From Mariprofundaceae bacterium (GTDB taxonomy: Bacteria; Pseudomonadota; Zetaproteobacteria; Mariprofundales; Mariprofundaceae): DNA of 13,124 nucleotides. A model generated the notes under the pieces. It saw nothing but the letters and a program-made list of their open reading frames with translations, did no database searches and had not been told where the DNA came from. Location of the stretch: contig WFOJ01000079.1 in assembly GCA_015488125.1 (NCBI GenBank), positions 1-13,124 on the forward strand, given 5' to 3'. Below, piece by piece: positions 1 to 7,845 of the stretch (position 1 is its first letter; each line of letters opens with the position of its first letter). The position numbers and the translations under genes are program-made.

Positions 1-778
1 GATGGCGGACGCACAGGAGCAAACCACGCTGGCCAGTGTGATTCGCATTGCCGGTATCGTGCTTGAACATGCTCGCTTAACAGGCAAGCAGGTGGAAGCA
101 GCGCGACTGGACTCCCTGACGCGGGTAACAGCGCAACTGCATTCACACGATTTGAAAAACAGGCTGAATGATCTGGCCTTTCTGGCGCATCACCTGCATG
201 CAGGTGATCTTGATGCAGAAGAGATTCCTCGTCTGACGCAATCCATTACCCGCGTGGTACGGCGTATGCAAAGCGTGATGCAACGCATGGCGGACCCACA
301 GGCGCCGCTCAGTCCCCGTTTGCAGCCTGCCAGTCTCGATGTGTTATTGCGCCATCAAATAGAAACCCAGTTATGGCCGGAAAGCGTGCAGGTACACAGT
401 CAGCTCACCCCTGGTGTCATGGCTGTGGTCGATGAAGCCATGCTACAGGCCGTGTTTAACAACCTGTTTGATAATGCCATCCAGGCCATGGAGCGGCAGG
501 GAAATATCTGGTTGACACTGAGGCGTTGCGGGGAAAAGGCCGAAATCACCGTGCGCGACGATGGCTGTGGCATGTCTGCCGAATTTATTGAACGAAGGTT
601 GTTTCGCCTCTTCAGTAGCAGCAAAAGCAATGGTTTGGGTGTTGGTCTCTACCTGAGTCATCGTATGATTGAAGCACAGCATGGCGAATTGTGCGCCACC
701 AGCGAAGGAAAGGGGAAAGGTTCCACCTTCATTATTCGCCTGCCACTGTGGCAGCATGCGGGGCAGAGCGATGTTTAG
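1..778 (+). CDS. PrsK-like sensor histidine kinase, C-terminal part (5' truncated by window)
   Basis: This is the transmitter part of a two-component histidine kinase, which autophosphorylates on His and passes the phosphate to a response regulator. Numbered from the Met at base 2, the H-box is H49-D-L-K-N53. An N-box follows (NNLFDNAIQAM, about 153-163), then the G1 box DDGCGM (186-191) and the G2 box GLGVGL (211-216), so both the phosphoacceptor and ATPase elements look intact. The HDLKN form of the H-box, together with a PrsR-like regulator next door, suggests the PrsK kinase of exosortase/PEP-CTERM systems. Full PrsK proteins are much longer and have a membrane N-terminus and a GAF domain, so the Met at base 2 is probably internal and the gene starts outside the window. 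The assignment as a kinase is firm; the PrsK family name is a recognition without alignment. Confidence 0.85.
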   Translation, partial: MADAQEQTTLASVIRIAGIVLEHARLTGKQVEAARLDSLTRVTAQLHSHDLKNRLNDLAFLAHHLHAGDLDAEEIPRLTQSITRVVRRMQSVMQRMADPQAPLSPRLQPASLDVLLRHQIETQLWPESVQVHSQLTPGVMAVVDEAMLQAVFNNLFDNAIQAMERQGNIWLTLRRCGEKAEITVRDDGCGMSAEFIERRLFRLFSSSKSNGLGVGLYLSHRMIEAQHGELCATSEGKGKGSTFIIRLPLWQHAGQSDV

Positions 779-787
779 CCATAAATC

Positions 788-802
788 TGGCCCACATCGT
801 GC
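788..802 (+). promoter_or_regulatory. candidate sigma-54 (-24/-12) promoter
   Basis: The 173-base gap between the kinase and the regulator contains TGGCCCACATCGTGC. Its GG and GC dinucleotides are 10 bases apart, as in the TGGCAC-N5-TTGC consensus, and 7 of the 10 fixed consensus positions match or nearly match. Transcription from it would start about 150 bases before the regulator gene. One such match in a window this size could be chance, and nothing else supports it. I see no clear sigma-70 promoter or terminator in the same gap. Confidence 0.25.
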
Positions 803-939
803 GGGATTTTGAACATGGATATTCTCTTTTGCAGTACCAGCCTGTTTACTTGATGCCTGTGCGGGGCGCATGTGCCAGCAACCTTCGATGGTGAACGAAC
901 TCAGCGGGAAAAAGCAAGGGAATAGACAACAAATAAAAA

Positions 940-945
940 AAGGAG
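940..945 (+). promoter_or_regulatory. ribosome binding site that selects a GTG start
   Basis: AAGGAG lies six bases before the GTG at 952. An ATG at 950 is in another frame and does not open a long reading frame, so this site supports the GTG start of the response regulator. Confidence 0.6.
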
Positions 946-951
946 ATTGAT

Positions 952-2382
952 GTGCACGTCCAACGGACCGTTCTTGTTGTTGATGATAATGATATCAACC
1001 GGCTTAATCTGCGTCTGTTACTCAAAAGGCAATATCAGATACTGGAAGCTGGTGATATACAGTCTGCCGATGCAACACTGAGTGCGCACCGGGTGGACTT
1101 GTTGCTGCTGGATCTGGCCCTGCCACCAGAACCGGATAATCCGCATATTGGCCTTGATTATTTACGACGACTGCATAACGAGAGTCCGGATACCCCCGTG
1201 GTCGTGATCACAGGTCATGACGACAGGGAAACAGCGCAACAGGCACTGGCTTATGGCGCTTCGGCATTCTTTAGCAAACCCTTTGATCCTGATGAAGTCC
1301 GTGAAGCTGTTGACCGGGGGATTCAGCACTTTAATCAGCACTTGCGTGAACAGGAGTTGCAGCATGCGCTGGAGCAGCATGTCAACTACCAGTTGCTCGG
1401 TGAATCAGCCGTAATGAAAGCGCTGCGCATGCAAATGAAAAATATCGCCAATACGCCTTCCACTGTGCTGATTCAGGGAGAAACAGGCAGCGGCAAAGAG
1501 CTGGTCGCTCGTCAGTTGCACCTGCAAAGCAATCGGGCAAAGGCGCCGTTTATCGCCATTAGCTGCGCTGCCATGAATGAGCAGCACCTGGAAAGTGAAT
1601 TATTCGGCTATGAGAAGGGTGCGTTTGCCAATGCTGACCATCGTAAACTGGGATGGTTCGAGCGCGCCAATGGTGGCACATTGTTTCTGGATGAAGTGGC
1701 CGGCCTGCCCAAGAGTATTCAGGCCAAATTACTGCGTGTGCTGGAGCATGGTGAATTTTCCCGCCTGGGCGGTGAGTCCATGATTCGTTGCGATGTTCGC
1801 CTGTTTTGCTCCACTACCGAAGACCTGGAACAACTGGTGCAACGCGGCGCTTTTCGCGACGACCTGTATTACCGCATCAATGTGCTTAGCCTGAGAGTAC
1901 CGCCATTGCGCGAACATATGGAGGATTTGCCCATTCTTTGTGAAAATATCCTGCTGCGAAAATCAGCGGTTTGTGGCCGTCGGGTGGAAGCGTTTTCAGA
2001 GCATGCGATGGAACAGATGTTGCGCTATAGCTGGCCGGGCAATGTACGTGAACTGGAGAATGTGATTGAACGCGCCGTCGTGCTGGCAACGGATACGGTT
2101 ATTGATTCGTTATCGTCGCTTGACCATGCCGGTTCACGCTCGCTGGCGGAAGATGCCATGTCCCAGTGGTTTGCCTTGTTGCCCGACTCCGGCATCCGCG
2201 CTGATCGAGCGGTGGCCGAGTTTGAACGTCGCCTGCTCATCGAAGCGCTCAGACGCAACAAGAATATCAAGGCGCGGGCGGGACGCTGGCTGGGCTTTGG
2301 CGATCGCGCCAAGGATCGCATGCGTTATTTGTGCGATAAGCATGGCTTACAGCCGGACGGAGGTGAGCATGAAGCGCGTTAA
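952..2382 (+). CDS. PrsR-like sigma-54-family response regulator with degenerate GAFTGA loop
   Basis: This 476-residue regulator has three domains. The receiver (1-125) has the acidic pair D11-D12, phosphoacceptor D54, T87 and K109. The AAA+ domain (about 148-380) has Walker A GETGSGKE (176-183), Walker B with D247-E248 and an RDDLYYR arginine-finger region (302-308). A Fis-like helix-turn-helix (about 425-466) completes it. The receiver stretches DLALPPEPD and ITGHDDRE resemble PrsR, the regulator of exosortase/PEP-CTERM gene sets. The oddity is GAFANA at 223-228, where sigma-54 activators have GAFTGA. Loss of the Thr and the following Gly should weaken contact with sigma-54, although the ATPase motifs remain. 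The HTH is also unusual, with a KARAGRWLGFGDRAKDRMRYL core. The partner is presumably the kinase just upstream. The GTG start is set by an AAGGAG site. The family is sure; the PrsR subtype is probable. Confidence 0.88.
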   Translation: MHVQRTVLVVDDNDINRLNLRLLLKRQYQILEAGDIQSADATLSAHRVDLLLLDLALPPEPDNPHIGLDYLRRLHNESPDTPVVVITGHDDRETAQQALAYGASAFFSKPFDPDEVREAVDRGIQHFNQHLREQELQHALEQHVNYQLLGESAVMKALRMQMKNIANTPSTVLIQGETGSGKELVARQLHLQSNRAKAPFIAISCAAMNEQHLESELFGYEKGAFANADHRKLGWFERANGGTLFLDEVAGLPKSIQAKLLRVLEHGEFSRLGGESMIRCDVRLFCSTTEDLEQLVQRGAFRDDLYYRINVLSLRVPPLREHMEDLPILCENILLRKSAVCGRRVEAFSEHAMEQMLRYSWPGNVRELENVIERAVVLATDTVIDSLSSLDHAGSRSLAEDAMSQWFALLPDSGIRADRAVAEFERRLLIEALRRNKNIKARAGRWLGFGDRAKDRMRYLCDKHGLQPDGGEHEAR

Positions 2383-2815
2383 CATGTATTTCACGTATGA
2401 CTTTTGTCATTGCTTATGTGTGCTTTTGCTCACAGGGTTGCCGTTTGTGATGTTGATGCCGCAAGCAATGGCTGCCGGGAGCGATAAGGAATACCTGTAT
2501 TTCAGGGATGTGACGATTGCCCCTTACCAGAATATGCGGGAATTTTTCGATCTTCCTGATCGTCGGGGGCGCTACGAAATCCATGTGATTTCAGAAGCCA
2601 TGGCGCCGCTGACGCTGAAGCTGATTCGTCTGCGGGGCGAGGAGGAAAGCGTTTTTGTGACAAAACGCAGCTTTCATCTGGGTGATCACCAGTTTAAGTT
2701 TCATTTCTCCAACCCTACAGGGAAAGATGATCTGGCCATTGAAGTGGCCAACTCCAACCCGACGATGGCAGCCAGGGCGTCGATGATTATTATTGAGGAG
2801 ACAGATAATCGCTGA
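2369..2815 (+). CDS. small secreted protein of unknown function
   Basis: I do not recognise this 148-residue protein. It starts at an ATG five bases after GGAGG within a strong GGAGGTGA site. It overlaps the last 14 bases of the response regulator in another frame, so translation is probably coupled. The N-terminus has a basic MKR, a hydrophobic stretch (about 16-30) and an AMAA sequence at 33-36 that fits signal peptidase I cleavage, so it should be exported. The mature part, about 112 residues, is rich in alternating hydrophobic residues (YEIHVISE, LTLKLIRL, ASMIIIEE), which suggests a small beta-sandwich. There is no lipobox, no PEP-CTERM tail and no catalytic motif. A role as a sensed or surface component of the neighbouring signalling genes is inference from position only. 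Confidence 0.75.
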   Translation: MKRVNMYFTYDFCHCLCVLLLTGLPFVMLMPQAMAAGSDKEYLYFRDVTIAPYQNMREFFDLPDRRGRYEIHVISEAMAPLTLKLIRLRGEEESVFVTKRSFHLGDHQFKFHFSNPTGKDDLAIEVANSNPTMAARASMIIIEETDNR

Positions 2816-2846
2816 TGGTCTCAACGACCAGGCGGAGTATGCGACG

Positions 2847-4091
2847 ATGATGAAACAACAATACCAGCAGCAAATCAGAGCGGCGATTCGGCAGGGGGAT
2901 TTTTCCACTGCCGCTGAGGCTTCTTCGACGCTGGCCAGGCTGGAGCCGGATGATATTGATCTGTGCCTGCTGGCTGCGGATATGGCGATCAAGGCAGAAC
3001 GCCATGATCAGGCTGCCGAATGGTATGCTCATGCTGCCCATTACTATGTGAACAGGCATGATATTGCCCATGCCATCGTCATGATGAAGTCTTATCAGAA
3101 ACTGCGTCCGGAAGAGCGCGGGTTTTGTCGGCAGTTGTTTCGTTGTTGCCAGACCATAGGTGAAAAAACGCAATGCATGCCCTTGCTGCATGTCCAGGAT
3201 CGGGTATGCATGGCCTTTCGTCAGCATGAATTGTTTGCACTGATCAGCGATCAGGCTTTTGATGAGCTTTTACCTGCGCTCGATATTCGCAACTATGAAG
3301 ACGGTGAATATATTGCCCGTGCTGGTGATCCTGCCGAGTTTCTCTATCTGGTTGCCGAAGGGGGTGTTCGGCCCTGGGTATCGATTGATGGTGAACGGCA
3401 AGCCCTGGCTATTGTCCGGGATTCAGGTGTGTGCGGCGAAGTGCCGTTTTTGACAGGGAAGGATGTGAGAACCGCTGATTTGCAGGCAGTGGGTGAAACG
3501 ATGTTGGTATGCATTCCCTACACGACCCTGCGCGAACTGGTGAAACATTATCCCCGCGTCCGGGCGCAGCTTGACGAATACTACCAGATCCATTTGCTGG
3601 AACGACAACTGGCGCATCACGAGTTGTTTGCAACCTTGAGCGATGATCAGCGCAAGCGCGTGTGTGGAGAAATGAAGACTGTTCACCTGGACGCAGGAAA
3701 CACCCTGTTTCAACAAGGAAGCACAGAAGAGCTTGGCTTGTACATGGTGCGTTCCGGCTGGCTTTCTGTGAATGTTGAAATTGCTGGCCACCATCAGTTA
3801 TTGTACACGGCGAAAGCCGGTGATGTGATTGGCGAAATTGCCATTGTGGAACAACGGCGGCGTTTTTCCGTGCGAGCTGTATCTGATGTCGTGCTGATTC
3901 ACTGGCCGGAAGAAGATTATCGCCGCTGTTATGCCAATTCAGTCGTCTTGCGGCATTGCATTGCTGATCGTCTGCTCATCTATCAACAGGCGATCAGTGA
4001 GCTACAGCAGGGCAAAACACCCAGGTTGCGGTTTGCAGAACAGCAGCAATATCTGCTCAAGAAACTTTATGGCCAGAACGAGGTTCTTTAA
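2847..4091 (+). CDS. tandem cyclic-nucleotide-binding domain protein with helical N-terminus
   Basis: This protein of 414 residues has an N-terminal helical region resembling TPR repeats (about 1-110) and two cNMP-binding beta-barrels, about 127-245 and 258-380. The first phosphate-binding cassette reads G197-E-V-P and ends in R208-T-A, so it keeps the Glu and Arg that hold the cyclic phosphate and ribose in CRP-type domains. The second has G329-E-I-A, but F340 stands where Arg is expected, with R337-R339 just before it, so its binding may be altered. The protein ends about 35 residues after the second barrel with no helix-turn-helix, kinase or channel segment, so it is not a CRP-like transcription factor. 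The start is the ATG nine bases after GGCGGAG; an upstream TTG at 2793 would overlap the previous gene. Its likely ligand source is the cyclase gene downstream. Confidence 0.85.
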   Translation: MMKQQYQQQIRAAIRQGDFSTAAEASSTLARLEPDDIDLCLLAADMAIKAERHDQAAEWYAHAAHYYVNRHDIAHAIVMMKSYQKLRPEERGFCRQLFRCCQTIGEKTQCMPLLHVQDRVCMAFRQHELFALISDQAFDELLPALDIRNYEDGEYIARAGDPAEFLYLVAEGGVRPWVSIDGERQALAIVRDSGVCGEVPFLTGKDVRTADLQAVGETMLVCIPYTTLRELVKHYPRVRAQLDEYYQIHLLERQLAHHELFATLSDDQRKRVCGEMKTVHLDAGNTLFQQGSTEELGLYMVRSGWLSVNVEIAGHHQLLYTAKAGDVIGEIAIVEQRRRFSVRAVSDVVLIHWPEEDYRRCYANSVVLRHCIADRLLIYQQAISELQQGKTPRLRFAEQQQYLLKKLYGQNEVL

Positions 4092-4364
4092 GCGTTGGTT
4101 CCTGTTAAAAAAGCTGAAGGCTCTTGCCCGTGGTGGTCAACTGTGTCAGGCTTCAACCTGATTGGGTGCGGTGTGCAAGCATTATTGGCAAAACGTTCGA
4201 CCGACGGTGTTCTTCCTCTTCCTGATGCGAGAGTCTGGGTATTTTTACTAGCGGATGATTGCTTTTTTACTGCTCGCTCATCTACCTGAATGGATTAGTC
4301 TCGCCGCCTGAATAGCTGCGCGATACACGAAGCGTTCAGTGCCTGATTGTCATGGAGGGTTCCA
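4092..4364 (+). other. 273-base intergenic region before the cyclase gene
   Basis: No convincing gene is seen. A 64-codon frame at 4095-4289 has no usable start signal. A 5-bp hairpin (TCAGG/CCTGA, 4146-4161, loop of 6) is not followed by a T-run, so I do not call it a terminator. A weak sigma-70-like pair is TTGGCA (4185-4190) with TGTTCT 17 bases later. The cyclase may therefore have its own promoter, but the sequence does not show it clearly. Confidence 0.4.
4354..4359 (+). promoter_or_regulatory. ribosome binding site that selects a TTG start
   Basis: GGAGGG lies five bases before the TTG at 4365. That codon opens the protein with MKCLQCQ, directly at the first zinc ribbon, as in related cyclases. 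The longer frame from TTG 4347 would place this site inside the coding region. Confidence 0.65.
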
Positions 4365-7300
4365 TTGAAGTGTTTGCAATGTCAGTTTGATAATCCCGAT
4401 GGCATGAAGTTCTGCGGCAAATGCGGTACAGTGCTGCCCTCTGAATTGACCTGTAGCAAGTGCGGCACGGAAAATCCTGAAGGTTTCAGGTTTTGCGGCA
4501 AATGCGGCAATGCTCTTCAGCCGCCTGAGCCGTCATCGGTTACGGAATCAGCCGTGGATGCCGCAGCTCTGGAAAAAGAACTGACCCGTTCCCATCGTAT
4601 GTATGCCGAGCGTCGCAGCATGACTGTGATGTATTGCGCCATCAGCGATGCAGATCATCTTGGCGAACAGCTTGATCCTGAAGATATGCAGGATGTGTTT
4701 TCCCGTTTTCGCAAACTCGTTTCAACCGCTGTCGATGCCATGGGTGGCCATGTGGCCAAGTTCATGGGAGATAGCATGCTGGCCTATTTTGGTTATCCGG
4801 TGGCGCATGAAGATGATCCCGAGCGGGCGATCAACGCAGGGCTGGCCATTCAGAGCGAGTTGCGCTCCCTGAACAGGGATTTACTTGATCGCTATCAGCA
4901 GCGTATTGATGTCCATATCTGCATGCACACGGGTGAAGTCGTCGTTGGTGAGATGGGCGAGAACGGTGAACTGGCGATTGTTGGCAAGACCCCCAATATC
5001 GCGGCCCGCATGGACAGTGTTGCTCCGCCCAATGGCGTGGTACTGACCGAAGCGACGCACAGTCTGGCCAAACAGGCGTTTAGCTTTGATGATCTGGGCA
5101 AGCAACAGGTAAGAGGCTTATCCGAGCCGATTCGCCTGTTTCGGGCAGTCAAACCGTCTGATTCCTTTGACTGGTCAGATGACGAAGCCATGGCTGATAT
5201 GCGCGGGCGTTTTATCGGTCGTGAAACCGAGATCAGCCTGATGGAGAACCTGTGGGAGCGTGCTGCCCGTGGTACTGGTCAGGCGTTGCTGATTGCCGCT
5301 GATGTTGGCATGGGCAAGACCCGTCTGGCGCAAGAGTTCTGGAAAAAGGCGAAAGCCCCGGATGTCAACGTTATCTACCTTCAGTCATCAGAATTTGCCA
5401 GCAACGCAACGATGTTTCCGATCACCCGCTGGTTTCGCCGCTGGCTTAAATACCGCGACAGTGATACCAGCGACAGCGTGCTGCGCAAGATCGAGACCTT
5501 TTTTGGCGGCGTGGATACACTGTCGCAAAACATCAACCTTATCCTGAACGCCTTGCTGGGCAAGGAAGTCAAATTACCGGAGTCCATCACACCGGCAGCA
5601 TTCCAGGGCATGGTTTTGTCCTTTATGACGCAGCTTATCCAGCAGTTTTGCAAAGATGGGCAAAAGCTTGTCATCATTATTGAAGACATGCAGTGGATGG
5701 ACTCTTCCAGCACGGAGTTTCTTACTTCGTTGATCAAGGATATTGAGAACTATCCGATTTTCATTCTGGCGACGAGCAGACCTTCCGACGACCTGCCCTG
5801 GAACAGCATGCCGCAGGTGCAAAAGATTACCGTCAATCGCCTGACACCGGAAGAATGCACGGAAATGGTGGATGCACTGGCTGAGGGAAGCGATCTTCCT
5901 GCCGCGACCAGGAAGGAAATTGTCCAAAAATCGGATGGTATTCCGCTGTTTATTGAGGAAATCACCCGTCTTGCCGTTGAGCAGCAACAAGCCGGAGGGG
6001 ATTTCGCCATTCCTGATCATTTGCGGGGTGTATTGACGGCCCGCATGGATCGCAATCCCCGGGCCAAACTGATTTTGCAAACGGCGGCGGTGATCGGCAA
6101 GGAGTTCTGGTATCCGCTGCTCCGTGCTCTGCTCAAGGATATGGATGAAGCGGAGCTTTCCAACCAGTTGCTGGAACTTGGACGCAACGGGATTTTGTTG
6201 CAAAAAGGCAAGGGGCACGATGCGCGTTACACATTCCGTCATGCGCTGATGCAAACGGTGGCTTACGATGCAGTGCTGCGCAGCAAACGCAAGGAATTGC
6301 ATCAGCTGGTGGCTGCCATTATCGTCAAACAGTTTCCGGAGGTGCGCGCGGCGCATCCGGATCAGGTGGCCTGGCATTTCTGGAAAGGCGAGCGGCCTGA
6401 TAAGGCAGTACCACTGTATTTTGAGGCAGGCATGAAATCCATGGGGCGGTCTGCCCATGGCGAAGCGATCAATCAGCTGCAAACGGGCATTGAATGCCTG
6501 CAGGCATTCCCTGACGGGCCGAAAAAATATGGCTTTGAAATCACCTTCCTGAGTCTGATCGGCAATGCCCTGATGCAAACCAAGGGCTTTTCTGCCCGCG
6601 AGGTGATCGAAGTGTTTGCCAGGGCGCAGAAAAAACTGGCTGAATGCCCGAATGCGCCAGGCGCACATCGCGTGCTGTACGGTTTTTGGGTATTCGAGTT
6701 GACGCGGGGGAACTTAAAGCGAGCCAGGCAAATTGCCGAAGGCATTGTGGCGCGTGTCAACAAGGAAAAAATGCCCGATGTTGCCAGCATTGCCCATCGT
6801 TGTCTGGCGATTGGTGAATACCATGCCGGTAATTTCAGTACAGCAAGCAAATATCTTAACGAATCACTCAACCTGCTTGGCCGGGTTAGCAAACCAGAGG
6901 GCTTGAAGTTTGTCTATGGTCAGGATCCGGAATGTGCAACGCATGCCTATATGGCGCTAAGCTGCCTGGGCACAGGTGAAGTCGATCTGGCGATGAAACA
7001 TTTGCATATGGCCGAACAGCGGGCTGATCATATGCAGCATGCGCCGACCAAGTGCTATGTGGAAATCAACAGCCTCGTGTTTCGCCAGCTGGTCATGGAT
7101 TTTGACCGTTTCAGCGAGCGTTCAGCCCTGGTTCTTAAGCGCTCTCAGGATAACGGCCTCCGCCTGTGGGCGATGTGGGCGATGGCTGTTGATGGCTGGT
7201 TTGAGTGCAAAATGCGTGGAGCCAAAGCAGGTATTGACAAGCTCAAGCAGGGTATTGGCTTTTGTCAGGCAACGGGTACGCGCCTTTACCTTGGCTATTT

Positions 7301-7703
7301 GCTGAACTTGCTGGCTGATGCTTACCTCTTTGCCAATGCTGATGATTTTGCCATTGAGACGATCACGCAGGCAGAGGTGCTGGCAGAGGAAACCGGCGAT
7401 TATTTTGCCTACAGCCAGACGCTGGCCATGAAGGCACGCTGGGCATCGGTCCATGGTAATTTCACCGAAACATTCCAGTTGTGGCGTGTTGCCATGAATT
7501 ACGCCAAAGAGCAGAAAAACGCCGTGTTTCAGGTTAATGTGGCATTTCGCTTTGCGCAGTGGCTGTATGAAGAAGAACACTTTGAAGAGGTGAAGGAACT
7601 ACTGGCCGATCTTCTCGATTATAATCCAACCTGCGTTAAATTGCCGATATGGCAAAATATTGCGCGCATCGCGGAAAGCGTCAAGGCAGCACAATACGAT
7701 TAA
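4365..7703 (+). CDS. zinc-ribbon / class III nucleotidyl cyclase / STAND-like ATPase / helical-repeat protein
   Basis: This 1112-residue protein begins with two zinc ribbons (C3, C6, C17, C20 and C30, C33, C44, C47). A class III cyclase domain follows (about 84-262). K132 in the KFMGD motif is the usual adenine-selecting Lys, D136 is the second metal ligand, and N211 and R215 in the VGKTPNIAARM stretch are the transition-state residues. Where relatives read CDLVGST this protein reads CAISDAD, so the first metal-binding Asp is A92. Loss of one of two metal ligands predicts weak, altered or no cyclase activity. An AAA/STAND-type ATPase (about 280-560) has a Walker A ending GMGKT (315-319) whose first glycine is A312, and a Walker B IIIEDMQW (437-444). 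The rest (about 600-1112) is helical, probably TPR-like. This architecture is typical of large soluble bacterial signalling proteins. The cNMP-binding neighbour fits as its receptor. Confidence 0.9.
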   Translation: MKCLQCQFDNPDGMKFCGKCGTVLPSELTCSKCGTENPEGFRFCGKCGNALQPPEPSSVTESAVDAAALEKELTRSHRMYAERRSMTVMYCAISDADHLGEQLDPEDMQDVFSRFRKLVSTAVDAMGGHVAKFMGDSMLAYFGYPVAHEDDPERAINAGLAIQSELRSLNRDLLDRYQQRIDVHICMHTGEVVVGEMGENGELAIVGKTPNIAARMDSVAPPNGVVLTEATHSLAKQAFSFDDLGKQQVRGLSEPIRLFRAVKPSDSFDWSDDEAMADMRGRFIGRETEISLMENLWERAARGTGQALLIAADVGMGKTRLAQEFWKKAKAPDVNVIYLQSSEFASNATMFPITRWFRRWLKYRDSDTSDSVLRKIETFFGGVDTLSQNINLILNALLGKEVKLPESITPAAFQGMVLSFMTQLIQQFCKDGQKLVIIIEDMQWMDSSSTEFLTSLIKDIENYPIFILATSRPSDDLPWNSMPQVQKITVNRLTPEECTEMVDALAEGSDLPAATRKEIVQKSDGIPLFIEEITRLAVEQQQAGGDFAIPDHLRGVLTARMDRNPRAKLILQTAAVIGKEFWYPLLRALLKDMDEAELSNQLLELGRNGILLQKGKGHDARYTFRHALMQTVAYDAVLRSKRKELHQLVAAIIVKQFPEVRAAHPDQVAWHFWKGERPDKAVPLYFEAGMKSMGRSAHGEAINQLQTGIECLQAFPDGPKKYGFEITFLSLIGNALMQTKGFSAREVIEVFARAQKKLAECPNAPGAHRVLYGFWVFELTRGNLKRARQIAEGIVARVNKEKMPDVASIAHRCLAIGEYHAGNFSTASKYLNESLNLLGRVSKPEGLKFVYGQDPECATHAYMALSCLGTGEVDLAMKHLHMAEQRADHMQHAPTKCYVEINSLVFRQLVMDFDRFSERSALVLKRSQDNGLRLWAMWAMAVDGWFECKMRGAKAGIDKLKQGIGFCQATGTRLYLGYLLNLLADAYLFANADDFAIETITQAEVLAEETGDYFAYSQTLAMKARWASVHGNFTETFQLWRVAMNYAKEQKNAVFQVNVAFRFAQWLYEEEHFEEVKELLADLLDYNPTCVKLPIWQNIARIAESVKAAQYD

Positions 7704-7785
7704 GCTGCGTCTGTGGGCTACCTGATTTATTTCAGGAAACACCTCTCTCCAAAACGTTGCGCTGTTAGTGGGAGGGGCTGGTGAT

Positions 7786-7845
7786 ATGCGCGGTATTTGC
7801 AATGTTTCGCCATTGTTCTACGCTCCGGCTCTATGGATTATCTGA
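7786..7845 (+). CDS. possible 19-codon upstream ORF
   Basis: A strong purine-rich site (GGGAGGGG, from 7770) precedes the ATG at 7786, which opens a frame of only 19 codons ending in TGA at 7843. The frame overlaps the ATG at 7833 of the membrane protein in another frame, and that ATG has no ribosome binding site of its own. The arrangement fits translational coupling by termination and restart. The peptide has no recognisable family. Confidence 0.25.
   Translation: MRGICNVSPLFYAPALWII

Noticed and set aside
2793..2846. Earlier TTG start for the cNMP-binding protein
   Set aside because: It would overlap the preceding gene, while the ATG at 2847 has a well-placed GGCGGAG site.
4095..4289. 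64-codon frame in the gap before the cyclase
   Set aside because: It has a non-ATG start with no ribosome binding site and no domain; composition looks like untranslated spacer.
5574..6668. Antisense 364-codon reading frame inside the cyclase gene
   Set aside because: It lies wholly within a well-supported gene on the other strand and shows no recognisable domain; such long shadows are common opposite coding DNA.
7721..7736. CCTGA/TCAGG hairpin after the cyclase gene as a terminator
   Set aside because: The stem is only 5 bp and no T-run follows.
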